A DNA stretch of 64,000 bases, taken from contig PHBU01000019.1 in assembly GCA_002840685.1 (NCBI GenBank), positions 21,398 through 85,397 on the forward strand, in the 5' to 3' direction. Made by a program: the position numbers and the translations under genes. Under the pieces are notes generated by a model. The model ran no database searches, was not told the DNA's origin, and saw only the letters and a list, made by a program, of their open reading frames with translations. Shown here one piece after another: positions 34,477 to 45,925 of this stretch. The stretch's first letter is position 1; each line of letters begins with the position of its first letter. The stretch comes from Chloroflexi bacterium HGW-Chloroflexi-6 (lineage in GTDB: Bacteria; Chloroflexota; Anaerolineae; Anaerolineales; Villigracilaceae).

Positions 34477-34878
34477 ATGGAAGAGTCGCCATGGTATACA
34501 GTAATAATCATGTTTATCGCGGTTTTGTACCTGATGCCGGTTTACATGTTTCTCGGCCCTGGGTTGGTTGGATTTATCCTGCAAAAGCGCGATGGTAGCC
34601 AAAAAGGATTACAGTTTCTGGCCTTTTTGGTTACACCTTTCCTGCTTCCGTTTGGGCTGGCTGCCGCTTTGATGGTTGTTGCATTTGCGTTTGCCGTTCT
34701 TTTTATAGCTTATCCCATTTACTGGCTGCGTATCTATCTCCCGTTTGGGGGCGTTTTTAAAGCCTGGTATCGCATCTCCTGGCGTTTATTGGCGCGTGTG
34801 CGCGTTATTTTCGAATCGCTTCTTGGGTTGAACTTTCCAGTGTTGCCTGACCCCCTCTTCGAAACTGTCGGTGAGTGA
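34477..34878 (+). CDS. Small membrane protein of unknown function
   Basis: 133 residues starting MEESPWYTVIIMFIAVLY; GGGAGG six bases before the ATG fixes this start over an upstream TTG. Three hydrophobic segments (~7-35, ~47-80, with an amphipathic C-terminal part). No family recognised. Own promoter; flanked by the divergent subtilase gene and a 215-bp gap. Confidence 0.7.
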   Translation: MEESPWYTVIIMFIAVLYLMPVYMFLGPGLVGFILQKRDGSQKGLQFLAFLVTPFLLPFGLAAALMVVAFAFAVLFIAYPIYWLRIYLPFGGVFKAWYRISWRLLARVRVIFESLLGLNFPVLPDPLFETVGE

Positions 34879-35093
34879 TTTGCCCGTAAAAATACTCGCA
34901 ACGGAATTGATCACCGGAAATTACGCAACAGTCTGATTTTTGCCATACGTTAAAGGCTTATCTCCCCTGATTTTTAGGGCCTGTTTCCATGAGATAATAT
35001 GCCAAAATAATTCCGCATGAAACCGCCTTGAGCGTGTTTTGCAAAGACACAACTGTAAAATTTCAAATTCAATTTTCACTTTCTACGAAAAAC

Positions 35094-35540
35094 ATGACCA
35101 CTCTCATTCACCAACGCGTCGAACAGGCCCGTCAGGGCCAAAACCCAACCACTCTGTGCCAAATGGAATCAGGCTGGGCCGTCTTTGGCGACCACCAGGT
35201 GCTAAATGGCTACTGCCTGCTGCTGCCCGACCCGGTTGTCGCCTCCGTTAATGATCTGTCCGTTCGCGAGCGCGAAATCTTCCTGCGCGATATGACCCTG
35301 ATCGGCGACGCCCTGCTCGAAGTGACCGGCGCCTGGCGCATCAATTACGAGATCCTCGGCAACAGCGAACCCGCTCTGCACGCCCATATCGTTCCGCGCT
35401 ACGAGGCCGAACCCGATCAATACCGCAAAGGCCCAGTCTGGTTTTACCCCTGGGATGATGTCCCAAAGTTTGACCCTGTCCGCCACAAGCCGCTGATGGA
35501 CAGGATCAAAGCGGCGATCGAGAAAAGAATTTCGGCATAA
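35094..35540 (+). CDS. HIT-family nucleotide hydrolase/transferase-like protein
   Basis: 148 residues from ATG 35094 (the frame runs further up without support). The HIT motif is seen as LHAHIVPRY, with the first His of HxHxHxx and the middle one present; the third position is Pro-flanked as in some divergent members, so activity may differ. HIT proteins cleave nucleoside-phosphate bonds (AMP-lysine, Ap4A). Family call from motif and length. A GC-rich hairpin at 35551-35585 follows. Confidence 0.75.
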   Translation: MTTLIHQRVEQARQGQNPTTLCQMESGWAVFGDHQVLNGYCLLLPDPVVASVNDLSVREREIFLRDMTLIGDALLEVTGAWRINYEILGNSEPALHAHIVPRYEAEPDQYRKGPVWFYPWDDVPKFDPVRHKPLMDRIKAAIEKRISA

Positions 35541-35550
35541 AAGTTTGTAG

Positions 35551-35585
35551 CAGCGCCACAGGGATTTTTACACTCTGTGGCGCTG
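35551..35585 (+). terminator. Hairpin after the HIT gene
   Basis: CAGCGCCACAG and CTGTGGCGCTG pair exactly around a 13-base loop, 10 bp after the stop. No T tract follows. A second inverted repeat, TAAGAGTTT/AAACTCTTA, lies at 35591-35625. Confidence 0.6.
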
Positions 35586-35666
35586 TGGTCTAAGAGTTTT
35601 GTAAGTTGGCGATTGCAAACTCTTATCATATTCATATGCCTTGGCTGCTTGCTTTTTGGTAAAATG

Positions 35667-35691
35667 CAATCAGACAGTTCTTGTCTGATTG
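35667..35691 (+). promoter_or_regulatory. Candidate operator upstream of clpC
   Basis: CAATCAGACA, 5-base gap, TGTCTGATTG: a perfect 10-bp dyad, starting 2 bp after a TAAAAT (35660) that could be the -10 box and 36 bp before the clpC start codon. It is unlike CIRCE or CtsR sites. A leader hairpin is the alternative reading. Confidence 0.5.
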
Positions 35692-35727
35692 ATGTCCTGG
35701 CAAATTTGCCGGGTAAGGAGAAAAATT

Positions 35728-38238
<2,511 letters not shown>

Positions 38239-38247
38239 TTTGGGAAT

Positions 38248-38280
38248 AAAAAATGGGCGGCTAATGGCCGCCCATTTTTT
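38248..38280 (+). terminator. Terminator of clpC (likely bidirectional)
   Basis: ATGGGCGGC, loop TAATG, GCCGCCCAT with A and T runs at both sides; also serves the convergent gene at 38296-38685. Confidence 0.9.
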
Positions 38281-38295
38281 ATTCAGTGTTTTTCA

Positions 38296-38685
38296 TTACC
38301 CGCAGGTCGGGCACTCTTTTTTTGATGGAACTTTGACCCAGAAATTGAACCCATTCAAAGAAACGACAGCTGACTTCCCCGCGAAATTGGTTGCAGTGCC
38401 GCCTGGCGCTGTGCATTGAACAATATCAGCGCCTGCGTTATAACGGCACCGTAGTTTGATGCTTTTACCTTTTACAAGCAATGAACCTTTTAGTTCTTTT
38501 TCTGTGAAAGTTCCCACAACTTTGAATTTGAAGATCATGCCTTTTTCTTCCATAAAAGTCGCTTGTACCAGGGTCACCTTTTCAATTTTTGCTTTTGCCG
38601 GGGCGGCCATTGGCGCAGCTGCGGTCCCGATCAGGGATGCAAAAATGGAGAGAATGACGAATATGAATAAAGTATTTTTTTTCAT
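38296..38685 (-). CDS. Small secreted hypothetical protein
   Basis: 129 residues starting MKKNTLFIFVILS; AAGGAG before the ATG fixes the start. Signal peptide (~1-25, cut near AAAP/MAAP), then a beta-rich domain of about 100 residues with two Cys in the middle (RCRYNAGADIVQC) and a CPTC end that could form disulfides or bind metal. No family recognised. Divergent from msrA. Confidence 0.75.
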   Translation of the reverse strand: MKKNTLFIFVILSIFASLIGTAAAPMAAPAKAKIEKVTLVQATFMEEKGMIFKFKVVGTFTEKELKGSLLVKGKSIKLRCRYNAGADIVQCTAPGGTATNFAGKSAVVSLNGFNFWVKVPSKKECPTCG

Positions 38686-38769
38686 GGGTTTCTCCTTGGA
38701 AAATAGATAAATTTGGAACGTAAAAATTATAGCACCACTTTCATACGAAATCACTTTAGGAGCCAAGAT

Positions 38770-39312
38770 ATGGACACAAAAACTCAAACAGCAACTCTCG
38801 CCGGCGGATGCTTCTGGTGTCTCGAAGCTGTTTTCGATGACCTGAAGGGGGTTCTCTCGGTCGAGTCGGGTTATTCAGGCGGAGCGGTCGAGAACCCGAG
38901 CTATAAAGCGGTTTGCACCGGCATGACCGGTCATGCCGAAGTGGTGAGGATAGAATTTGATCCACAACTTCTCTCGTTTGCTGACCTGCTGCGGGTTTTC
39001 TTTAGCATCCATGACCCGACTTCCCTCAACCGTCAGGGTGCAGATGTGGGCACGCAGTACCGTTCAGCTATTTTTTATCATGATGATGCCCAGAAACAAA
39101 CCGCAGATGAGATCATCCGCGAGTTGAACGCCGCAGCCCTGTGGCCAAAGCCGATCGTGACTGAGGTCTCTGCGCTGGTCAATTACTATCCCGCCGAAGA
39201 TTATCATCAGGAGTATTTCGCCAACAATCCCGGCCAGCCTTACTGCGCGGCGGTGGTCGCGCCGAAAGTGGCAAAATTCCGCAAGCAGTATACTGAGAAG
39301 TTGAAAAAATAG
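38770..39312 (+). CDS. msrA: Peptide-methionine (S)-S-oxide reductase MsrA
   Basis: 180 residues starting MDTKTQTATLAGG; AGGAG precedes. The catalytic Cys14 lies in GGCFWCLE, with the GYSGG, the H-A-E-V (TGHAEVV) and the QYRSAIFYHDDAQ blocks of the family. It repairs oxidised methionine using thioredoxin. A second Cys (Cys17) and one in QPYCAAVV could take part in recycling. No msrB next to it. Monocistronic and divergent from the small secreted gene. Confidence 0.96.
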   Translation: MDTKTQTATLAGGCFWCLEAVFDDLKGVLSVESGYSGGAVENPSYKAVCTGMTGHAEVVRIEFDPQLLSFADLLRVFFSIHDPTSLNRQGADVGTQYRSAIFYHDDAQKQTADEIIRELNAAALWPKPIVTEVSALVNYYPAEDYHQEYFANNPGQPYCAAVVAPKVAKFRKQYTEKLKK

Positions 39313-39415
39313 TACGGAATTGATTCAGATAATTGGTTTACGCTGCGCGCAATCCACAGCAATGCGTGTATAATTGCCCAAATTATCACATCAAGAGAGA
39401 AACTTGGAGGAAGAA

Positions 39416-40015
39416 ATGTCAGTTGATATTTCCTGTCCGTTTTGCGGGGAGATGATCAAACCCAACGCGAAAAAATGCCGATTCTGTGGGGAGTTTCTCG
39501 AAGCTGGCTTAACACGTGAAGCGATTCTTGAGCAACATGCAGTTGAGATCGCCGCTGTGCAGCAATCCCAGCTTAGCCCTGAGTCAGCGGTTGTGGTTAC
39601 CACAACTACTACTGCCACGACGATCCCTATTGTGGCTTCAGAGCAGCAACCAGTTGCTGTTGAACCGGTTTCGCCAGTCGTAGAATCTCCTGTTTCTGTT
39701 GCCGATTCATCTACGCCTGGCCTTGCTCAGCCTGAAGCTGTGGCAACAGCCAGTATGCTGGCGGTGCTATATGAGCATATTGGGCAGCTTCCTGATTCAG
39801 ATGAAAAGAAAAAATTAATCGAAAATATTAAAGCCCTGGAATCCAAGACCGATACAGATGACGAATCAGGCGTTGAAGAGATTGTCAGAAATGTTGCTGG
39901 CCTTGTTCCGGATGTAGCGGAGATTGCTATCAGCACTCTGATCAACCCAGCCAGTGGAGTGGCTACATTGGTTCAGAAGGTGGCGGTGCGAATTGCCCAG
40001 AAGCAAAGCAATTAG
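39416..40015 (+). CDS. Zinc-ribbon protein with Thr/Val-rich linker
   Basis: 199 residues starting MSVDISCPFCGE, with TGGAGG about 6 bases ahead. One N-terminal zinc ribbon (CPFCGEMI...CRFCGEFL), then a low-complexity Val/Thr/Pro/Ser stretch (~55-105), then a helical C terminus with a Gly/Ala-rich end. The ribbon resembles the one in the membrane protein at 27661. Function unknown; such proteins often tether to other proteins. Confidence 0.8.
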   Translation: MSVDISCPFCGEMIKPNAKKCRFCGEFLEAGLTREAILEQHAVEIAAVQQSQLSPESAVVVTTTTTATTIPIVASEQQPVAVEPVSPVVESPVSVADSSTPGLAQPEAVATASMLAVLYEHIGQLPDSDEKKKLIENIKALESKTDTDDESGVEEIVRNVAGLVPDVAEIAISTLINPASGVATLVQKVAVRIAQKQSN

Positions 40016-40058
40016 ATGTATTTGAGAACAGCTTTTTGATTTTTTTCATCTTTATTAC

Positions 40059-40092
40059 AAGTGAGACTGCTTTCAAGTAGTCTCACTTTTGA
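40059..40092 (+). terminator. Terminator after the zinc-ribbon gene
   Basis: AAGTGAGACT, loop GCTTTCAAGT, AGTCTCACTT followed by TTGATT; 10-bp perfect stem. Confidence 0.8.
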
Positions 40093-40245
40093 TTCTGAAA
40101 AATAACAACCAGTCACTCTTAAGAAAAAACTTAATAAATTGACTCCCATTTTTGGGAATGCTATGCTTATGTTGTTGACAATTAATATCGCTTATCCATT
40201 GTGACTTGTCCTATAACATCGCTTAATTCACCAAAGGAGGTTACT

Positions 40246-42069
40246 ATGCTTGGCGGTTACGCAAATAAACTTGCCCATGTGGATTTGACTACAAAAAAGG
40301 TTGAATTCAAGCCTGTGCCAGAAGATTGGGCGCGCCAGTATATTGGCGGTCGTGGCCTTGGTGTAAAATTTGTTTATGAAAATGGTCCGCAGGTTGATCC
40401 GCTTTCGCCGGACAACCTGTTGTGTTTTATGAACGGCCCGTTGACCGGTTCTGAAGCCAACATGAGCGGACGTATGGCTGTTGTGACCAAATCTCCGCTG
40501 ACCGGCACCATCACTGACAGCCATCACGGCGGCTGGAGTGCGGCGCGCCTGCGCTGGGCCGGTTACGATGGTTTGCTTTTCAAGGGCAAGGCCGATAAGC
40601 CGGTCTATGTCTATATCCACGAGGATCAGTTTGAAATTTTGGATGCAGGCGAAGTATGGGGGAAAGGGGTTCACGATACGATCAAGCATTTCAAGGAGAA
40701 ATACGGTGAGAAAGATCTGACCGTGATCACAATTGGCCCGGCCGGGGAGAACCTGGTCAAATTTGCGTGTTGGATCAACGAAAATGACCGCGCCAGCGGC
40801 CGTGGCGGTACAGGTTGTGTCGGTGGTTCAAAAAATCTCAAGGCAATTGTCATTAAAGCTGAGAAGAAAATCACCAAAGCCGAAAACCGCGAGGCCTGGA
40901 AGGCCGCCGGAAAACGCGCTCTTGAGTGTATTATGGCCGAAGAGAATATCACCAGCCCGCGTAAGGGTGGCCTTTCGGTTTATGGCACCAACGTTCTGAT
41001 GAATATTACCAATAGCATCGGAGCTCTTCCGGCTCATAACAGCATGTTTACCTCTTACGGGGATAAGGCTGAGCTGATTTCAGGCGAATATGTCAAGGAA
41101 AACCTGCTGGTTAACGACCCGACCTGTCATGCTTGTCCGGTGGCTTGTAAGAAGGAAGTCGAAGTCAAGGATGGGCCATACAAGGGCCTGCGCATGGAAT
41201 CGGTCGAGTACGAACCGTGCTGGTCGGTTGGCGCGAACTGCGGCAATAGCGATGCCCGCCTAGTTGCCAAGATGATCGACCTGGCCAACGACTATGGCTT
41301 TGATGCCATCGAAGTCGGCCACCCAATCTCAGTCTGGATGGAAGCCAGCGAAAAAGGCTATACCAATGGCGCGGGGAAAATTGCTTGGGGCGACCCGGAT
41401 GGCATGACCAAGGCGGCTGAGATGATCGCCTATCGAAAAGGATTGGGCGATGTGCTCGCCAACGGCGCCAACGCAACCGCTGCATATTTTGGCCACCCCG
41501 AACTGGCCATGACCGTTAAAGGCCAGGGTATTCCGGCTTATGACCCGCGCGGCCTGAAAGGCATGGGCATGGGCTATGCCACATCTAATCGCGGCGCCTG
41601 CCACCTGCGCGCCTACACCCCCGCTGCTGAACTGGGTGTGATGCCCTTTGGCTCACTCAAGGTCGACCCGTTGGAGTGGAAGGGCAAGGGCGAACTGGTC
41701 AAGATCTTCCAGGACATCCATGCTTTCTCGGATAGCATGGATTTGTGCAAGTTCAGCGCTTTTGCCCAGGGTGCGGATGAGTACGCTGCGCAATACTCTG
41801 CGATGGTGGGCATCCCCTTTACTGTGGATGATGTCCTTAAGACCGGCGAGCGCATCTATAACCTTGAACGCCGCTTTAATAACCTGGTGGGCTTCAAGGA
41901 AGGTTCCGACACCCTGCCCAAGCGCTTCACCACTGAACCCTCGACCATGCCAGGCTCCGAGGGCCATGTCTGTGAACTGGACCAGATGCTCGAAGAATAT
42001 TACAAAGTCCGTGGTTGGGAAAATGGTGTTGTGCCCGAAGCCAAGCTGAAAGAACTGGGAATTGCCTAG
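40246..42069 (+). CDS. Tungsten-type aldehyde:ferredoxin oxidoreductase (AOR family)
   Basis: 607 residues, start set by AAAGGAGG at 40233. The AOR family is shown by QYIGGRGLGVKF near the N terminus (pterin-binding domain), SHHGGWSA, GRGGTGCVGGSKN, and the [4Fe-4S] ligands CHACPVACK plus a later Cys (DLCKF), followed by the two helical C-terminal domains. It oxidises aldehydes to acids with ferredoxin, or the reverse, using a tungsto-bispterin cofactor. It needs a pyranopterin supply: a MoaD-like gene lies 3.4 kb downstream. Monocistronic, with a strong terminator. Substrate cannot be read from the sequence. Confidence 0.95.
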   Translation: MLGGYANKLAHVDLTTKKVEFKPVPEDWARQYIGGRGLGVKFVYENGPQVDPLSPDNLLCFMNGPLTGSEANMSGRMAVVTKSPLTGTITDSHHGGWSAARLRWAGYDGLLFKGKADKPVYVYIHEDQFEILDAGEVWGKGVHDTIKHFKEKYGEKDLTVITIGPAGENLVKFACWINENDRASGRGGTGCVGGSKNLKAIVIKAEKKITKAENREAWKAAGKRALECIMAEENITSPRKGGLSVYGTNVLMNITNSIGALPAHNSMFTSYGDKAELISGEYVKENLLVNDPTCHACPVACKKEVEVKDGPYKGLRMESVEYEPCWSVGANCGNSDARLVAKMIDLANDYGFDAIEVGHPISVWMEASEKGYTNGAGKIAWGDPDGMTKAAEMIAYRKGLGDVLANGANATAAYFGHPELAMTVKGQGIPAYDPRGLKGMGMGYATSNRGACHLRAYTPAAELGVMPFGSLKVDPLEWKGKGELVKIFQDIHAFSDSMDLCKFSAFAQGADEYAAQYSAMVGIPFTVDDVLKTGERIYNLERRFNNLVGFKEGSDTLPKRFTTEPSTMPGSEGHVCELDQMLEEYYKVRGWENGVVPEAKLKELGIA

Positions 42070-42093
42070 CCAGTTATATCCATTTTGCATAAC

Positions 42094-42140
42094 AAGAATC
42101 GAAAGAGGCGCCTCCAGACAACGCGCCTCTTTCGATTCTT
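42094..42140. terminator. Strong bidirectional terminator after the AOR gene
   Basis: AAGAATCGAAAGAGGCGC pairs exactly with GCGCCTCTTTCGATTCTT around an 11-base loop. It separates the convergent AOR and diguanylate cyclase genes. Confidence 0.85.
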
Positions 42141-42156
42141 GATCACAACCATGATC

Positions 42157-44529
42157 TTAGCCTGTTGTTTCGTTTGCTTCTGACCATATGGTGACACGAT
42201 TACGACCATCGCGTTTTGACTTGTACATCGCATCATCTGCTTTGTTGATGATCTCCTTGTAATCTGTGCCGTGTTCTGGATAAAAGGAAATACCGGCGGA
42301 AATCGTGAATTTTATTTCTTGAAGATCAATGGTGAATGTTTGATTTTCAACCAGAAGCCTGAGTTTTTCTGCAAGCAGGGCGCCGCCTTCACGATTGGTG
42401 TTTGGCAAGACAAGTATGAACTCTTCTCCTCCGTAGCGACAGACAATATCAGATTTGCGAGAATACTGTTGAAGTAAATTTGCCAGGGCCACCAGACAGG
42501 CATCACCTGCTGCATGCCCGTAACGATCATTGATGGCTTTGAAATGGTCAATATCGAGCAGCACAATGCTGATTGTTTCTGATAAACGTTGAGCCTGGTA
42601 GAATTCTTTCTCAATGGCTTCGTTCAAATAGCGGCGATTGTGCAATTGGGTCAGTGGATCGCGGATGGCTTGTTCGCGAAGCGTAGCCTGCAAGGATTCA
42701 ATTTCTTTGAGTTGGGCTTCCAGTTGTTGATTGGCATTGCGCAGGGCATTTTCTGCCAGTTTGCGATCAGTGATATCGCGCATGTAAGCGATTACCAGCG
42801 GGCCTGTTTGCGTGATGGAATGACTGAGATTGATCTCAACCGGGATTTCACTGCCATTTTTGTGTAATGCCTTTAGCTCCAGGTTTATTGCCATGCTGCG
42901 AGTGCGCGGGCTGGCAAAATAACTTACGCGATGCAGGGCATGCTTATCGCGCAGAATTTCAGGCACCAGAATTTCGATATTCTTGCCGGTCAATCCATCA
43001 TCTTCGTACCCAAGCAGGTTGGCTGCCTGAAGATTGGCAAATATGATGTTTCCATTCTCATTTACGCCAAAGACTGCGTCTGGCGCAGACATGATGAGTT
43101 GACGGAAGTGTTCTTCGCTTACCCGCAAAGTCAATTCGATCTGCTTTCGCTCAGTAATATCCTCTTTGATCGCGATGAAGTTGAAAATATCGCCATCGTG
43201 GCTCAGAACAGGCGCGATAACAGCATGTTCCCAATACAATTCTCCGTTCTTTTTCTTGTTCAGGAACTCACCCTGCCAGGTTTGCCCGGATTGAATGGCT
43301 TGCCACATATCCTGGTAAATGGCATCTGGCGTCTCGCCGGATTTGACGATGCTTGTTTTTTTTCCAATCACTTCTTCTCGGGAATAACCCGTTAACGTGG
43401 CAAAGTGCGGGTTGGCATATTCAATGTTTCCCTGCAGGTCTGTGATCAACACAGAAGTTGGACTTTGCTCCACCGCCTGGGTCAGTTGCAAAAGACGCAT
43501 TTCATTTTTCTTGCGGTTGGTAACATCCCGAAATATAAGTAAGTGTCCAACAATGGCTTTGCGGTTATCTTGTAATGGGGAGATTAGAATATCAAAGTAA
43601 CGCTTGTCTGTGCTGCCAAACTCCAGTTCGGTTTTTATTTCTTTCTCAGACAGTTGCTTAACAATGGGTGCGGTTGGCGGCGCAACTTGTGTCAGCTCTT
43701 TGCCAAGCAGGCTTTCAGGTGAAGCATCGAGTATTTTTGCCGCCACCAGATTAATATCGATAATGCGGTTTTGCGCATCCAGTACAACCAGTCCGTCTCC
43801 CAGACTGTCTACAACTTTTTCGCGCGCAATCGGCACAAGGTTTAGTAAATGAGTTCCATATAGCGCCCGCAAAAACAACAAGCCTGATACCGAGAATGTG
43901 ATGGATGTCCAATCCACACCTTTTGCACCCCCGATCCCAAAATGATAAACGAGATTGGCTGCAAGCGGAAATAATATTGCATACAAAAGCAAATGCCCTT
44001 GTCGGCGCAAAATTTCTGACCCCTGGCGAGATGCAGACCATAAGTTCACGATGATAACCAATGTCATCAAGTAACTGGAAACATATATCCAGGGAAACCC
44101 GGGTCCGTGCTCAAAAACAGCGATATTATTATCCGGGTTTGGTATAACAGCCTGCCATACCCATCCATGCAGGCTGTTGGTTGTGATCAAAAGAATGCTT
44201 ATGATTGGAACGAAAAGAAACAGGAACTTGACCCATCTTTTTTCTATCCAATCATCATGACCTGCAAAGGAGATGGCAAACAGCGTAAAAAATGGGTGCG
44301 CAAAAAGATAACCCCAGGCTTCAACTGTGGCAAAAAATACTTTTAGCGGAATTGATATGGCGGCATAATCCAATCCGGCGGCCAGTGTCCAAAGCGTAAG
44401 CCCCGTCATGCCGAGTGCAAAATACAACCCGCCTTTTGTTTTTCTCCTTTGCCAGCTAATAATGGTGGCAATCAAGTTGATCAAAGTTGTGATGAATAAA
44501 ACTGAGACAATCGGTGTCACTTGAAACAT
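42157..44529 (-). CDS. 7TM-PAS-GGDEF diguanylate cyclase
   Basis: 790 residues: seven N-terminal TM helices of the histidine-kinase-type 7TM sensor (~5-220), PAS 1 (~235-330), PAS 2 with PAC (~340-465), PAS 3 with PAC (~470-600), a coiled coil (~600-625) and a GGDEF domain (~630-785) with the active-site RYGGEEF, making c-di-GMP. No EAL domain. An I-site RxxD is not clear. It should sense a membrane or intracellular signal and raise c-di-GMP. Alone on its strand, with a 20-bp inverted repeat upstream. Confidence 0.95.
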   Translation of the reverse strand: MFQVTPIVSVLFITTLINLIATIISWQRRKTKGGLYFALGMTGLTLWTLAAGLDYAAISIPLKVFFATVEAWGYLFAHPFFTLFAISFAGHDDWIEKRWVKFLFLFVPIISILLITTNSLHGWVWQAVIPNPDNNIAVFEHGPGFPWIYVSSYLMTLVIIVNLWSASRQGSEILRRQGHLLLYAILFPLAANLVYHFGIGGAKGVDWTSITFSVSGLLFLRALYGTHLLNLVPIAREKVVDSLGDGLVVLDAQNRIIDINLVAAKILDASPESLLGKELTQVAPPTAPIVKQLSEKEIKTELEFGSTDKRYFDILISPLQDNRKAIVGHLLIFRDVTNRKKNEMRLLQLTQAVEQSPTSVLITDLQGNIEYANPHFATLTGYSREEVIGKKTSIVKSGETPDAIYQDMWQAIQSGQTWQGEFLNKKKNGELYWEHAVIAPVLSHDGDIFNFIAIKEDITERKQIELTLRVSEEHFRQLIMSAPDAVFGVNENGNIIFANLQAANLLGYEDDGLTGKNIEILVPEILRDKHALHRVSYFASPRTRSMAINLELKALHKNGSEIPVEINLSHSITQTGPLVIAYMRDITDRKLAENALRNANQQLEAQLKEIESLQATLREQAIRDPLTQLHNRRYLNEAIEKEFYQAQRLSETISIVLLDIDHFKAINDRYGHAAGDACLVALANLLQQYSRKSDIVCRYGGEEFILVLPNTNREGGALLAEKLRLLVENQTFTIDLQEIKFTISAGISFYPEHGTDYKEIINKADDAMYKSKRDGRNRVTIWSEANETTG

Positions 44530-44584
44530 ACTGCCTGCTTTATGATGAAATAGAAGTTGGGGATCGTCACCACCATCTTTTTAA

Positions 44585-44634
44585 ATATTGTAGGGTAAAA
44601 ATGGCCAAGAATTACCATTTTTACCCTACAATAT
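44585..44634. repeat. Perfect 20-bp inverted repeat between the diguanylate cyclase and its neighbour
   Basis: ATATTGTAGGG...AAAATGG (44585-44604) and its exact complement (44615-44634), 10-base spacer. No T tract follows on either strand. It lies in the 145-bp gap between two minus-strand genes, so it could be a terminator for the upstream one, an operator for the cyclase, or a small transposon-like repeat. Confidence 0.75.
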
Positions 44635-44674
44635 CTTAATCACCCAAACTTGGCAGGAAATTGATATGGCTTAC

Positions 44675-44932
44675 TCAGGCTCCGGCTCGTAAGGTCTTCA
44701 TCGAAAAACGAGCCATGAAATCATCGTAAATATCTTCGTGGATCTCCATTGTCAGGCGGGTTTGCCCAACAGAAAGCGACTTGAGTCGGAACGGTTCCAT
44801 CTTCTCCAGCCGCACCGACCAACCCTCGCCCGCAACCACATCTGCGGCAACCAACTTTCCGCCCAGTTCCTGCAGGTATTCCTTCAGTAAAAAATAGGGA
44901 ATGCCGCGCATTTCACGGATAACGGTTTTCAT
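44675..44932 (-). CDS. Small soluble hypothetical protein
   Basis: 85 residues, no TM segment or signal peptide; alternating beta/alpha character and many charged residues. It lies 3 bp downstream of the DinB-like gene and may be cotranscribed. No family recognised. The order MoaD-like, DinB-like, this gene hints at a shared transcript, but a 77-bp gap separates MoaD from the rest. Confidence 0.7.
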   Translation of the reverse strand: MKTVIREMRGIPYFLLKEYLQELGGKLVAADVVAGEGWSVRLEKMEPFRLKSLSVGQTRLTMEIHEDIYDDFMARFSMKTLRAGA

Positions 44933-44935
44933 GGA

Positions 44936-45409
44936 TCACTGCCGCAAAATGCATAAAGCCTGGCGGATTTCCCCGAGATGGTAGGCGGTATGGGCGACCA
45001 TGGCAATTGCGCCGCCGATTTCCCTTTCCCCGGGCCAGTTGGGCACAGATAGGATCAACGCCTGTATGCGCTCATAGACAGCGCGCAATTCATCCTGAAT
45101 GGATTGCCACTCTTCGGGCGTGACGGTGTTCACCGTGCGCCAGATTTCGCCCCAATCGACCCGCGGAAAAGAGGGATCGCGCACGGATTTATCGACAACA
45201 TCCAGATAAAAAGCAACATGTTTAACCTGGGCTGCCAGGGTGGCGCACTTGCCGCCGACCGGGATCGAGGCCTCTTGCGCTGTAATGCCAGCCAGGGTTT
45301 CGAACAGGGATGTGTTTTTGTCGAGATAAGCGCCGTGAACGTTGTCGAAGGTCTCGTCGAGCAGCGTCAAGATGGCTTTTGTAAAATGTTCCGATTGGAT
45401 GGTTGTCAT
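44936..45409 (-). CDS. DinB/YfiT-like putative metal-dependent hydrolase
   Basis: 157 residues, all-helical, with the DinB/YfiT-like His pattern: a His in VKHVAFYLD and the pair in VAHTAYHLGEIRQ, which bind a metal in characterised members (thiol transferases, maleylpyruvate isomerases, unknown). Ribosome site AGGAG lies before ATG. Operon partner of the 85-residue gene. Substrate not known. Confidence 0.8.
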   Translation of the reverse strand: MTTIQSEHFTKAILTLLDETFDNVHGAYLDKNTSLFETLAGITAQEASIPVGGKCATLAAQVKHVAFYLDVVDKSVRDPSFPRVDWGEIWRTVNTVTPEEWQSIQDELRAVYERIQALILSVPNWPGEREIGGAIAMVAHTAYHLGEIRQALCILRQ

Positions 45410-45486
45410 TTGCGTAATTCTCCTAACTCAGAGATCAGTGTTTTTGACCTATTTTTTCGCTTTAAGATCCACTGACCAATTCCCTG

Positions 45487-45762
45487 CTATCCGCCGCCGA
45501 CAGCGGGGAAGATATCCAGCTTGTCACGGCTGGATATGCGGGTGTCGAGGGTTTTTTCGAGGTATGGCACATCCCGCCCGTTAACGAAAACGTGGACATG
45601 CCCGTGCAGTTCGTCGCCGTTCATCAACTCTTTGCGCAGGGCCGGGTAGAGTACGAAACACGCATCCAGCATTTCGCGCACGGTTACCTGATCAGGCAGA
45701 TCGAGTGGCACTGTCTTTTTTCCGGTGATCAAGCGCAAGGTTGCATAGAAATTGATATCCAT
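45487..45762 (-). CDS. MoaD/ThiS-family ubiquitin-like sulfur carrier
   Basis: 91 residues with the beta-grasp pattern and the C-terminal Gly tail (PAVGGG) that is adenylylated and thiocarboxylated to give sulfur for the pyranopterin dithiolene or another thio-product. It resembles the MoaD-like proteins that lie beside archaeal and bacterial AOR genes; the AOR is 3.4 kb away. GAGGATCAATG precedes the start. MoaD for AOR cofactor is likely but inferred. Confidence 0.88.
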   Translation of the reverse strand: MDINFYATLRLITGKKTVPLDLPDQVTVREMLDACFVLYPALRKELMNGDELHGHVHVFVNGRDVPYLEKTLDTRISSRDKLDIFPAVGGG

Positions 45763-45925
45763 TGATCCTCCGTTTTATTCGGCCTGTTTATGTCTGATTA
45801 AATTATACCTGCTGTAATTCGCCAAGTATACAGGTAAATTCGGCTATAATTCCTGCGGCGAAATTACCCTGACCAAGACCGCCAGGCTTCTGGCGATTAA
45901 ATTATCGATTGATTGCGAGGAAACT

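Noticed and set aside
40246..42069. AOR as selenoprotein through an in-frame TGA
   Set aside because: The frame is uninterrupted from start to stop, and the cluster ligands are Cys.
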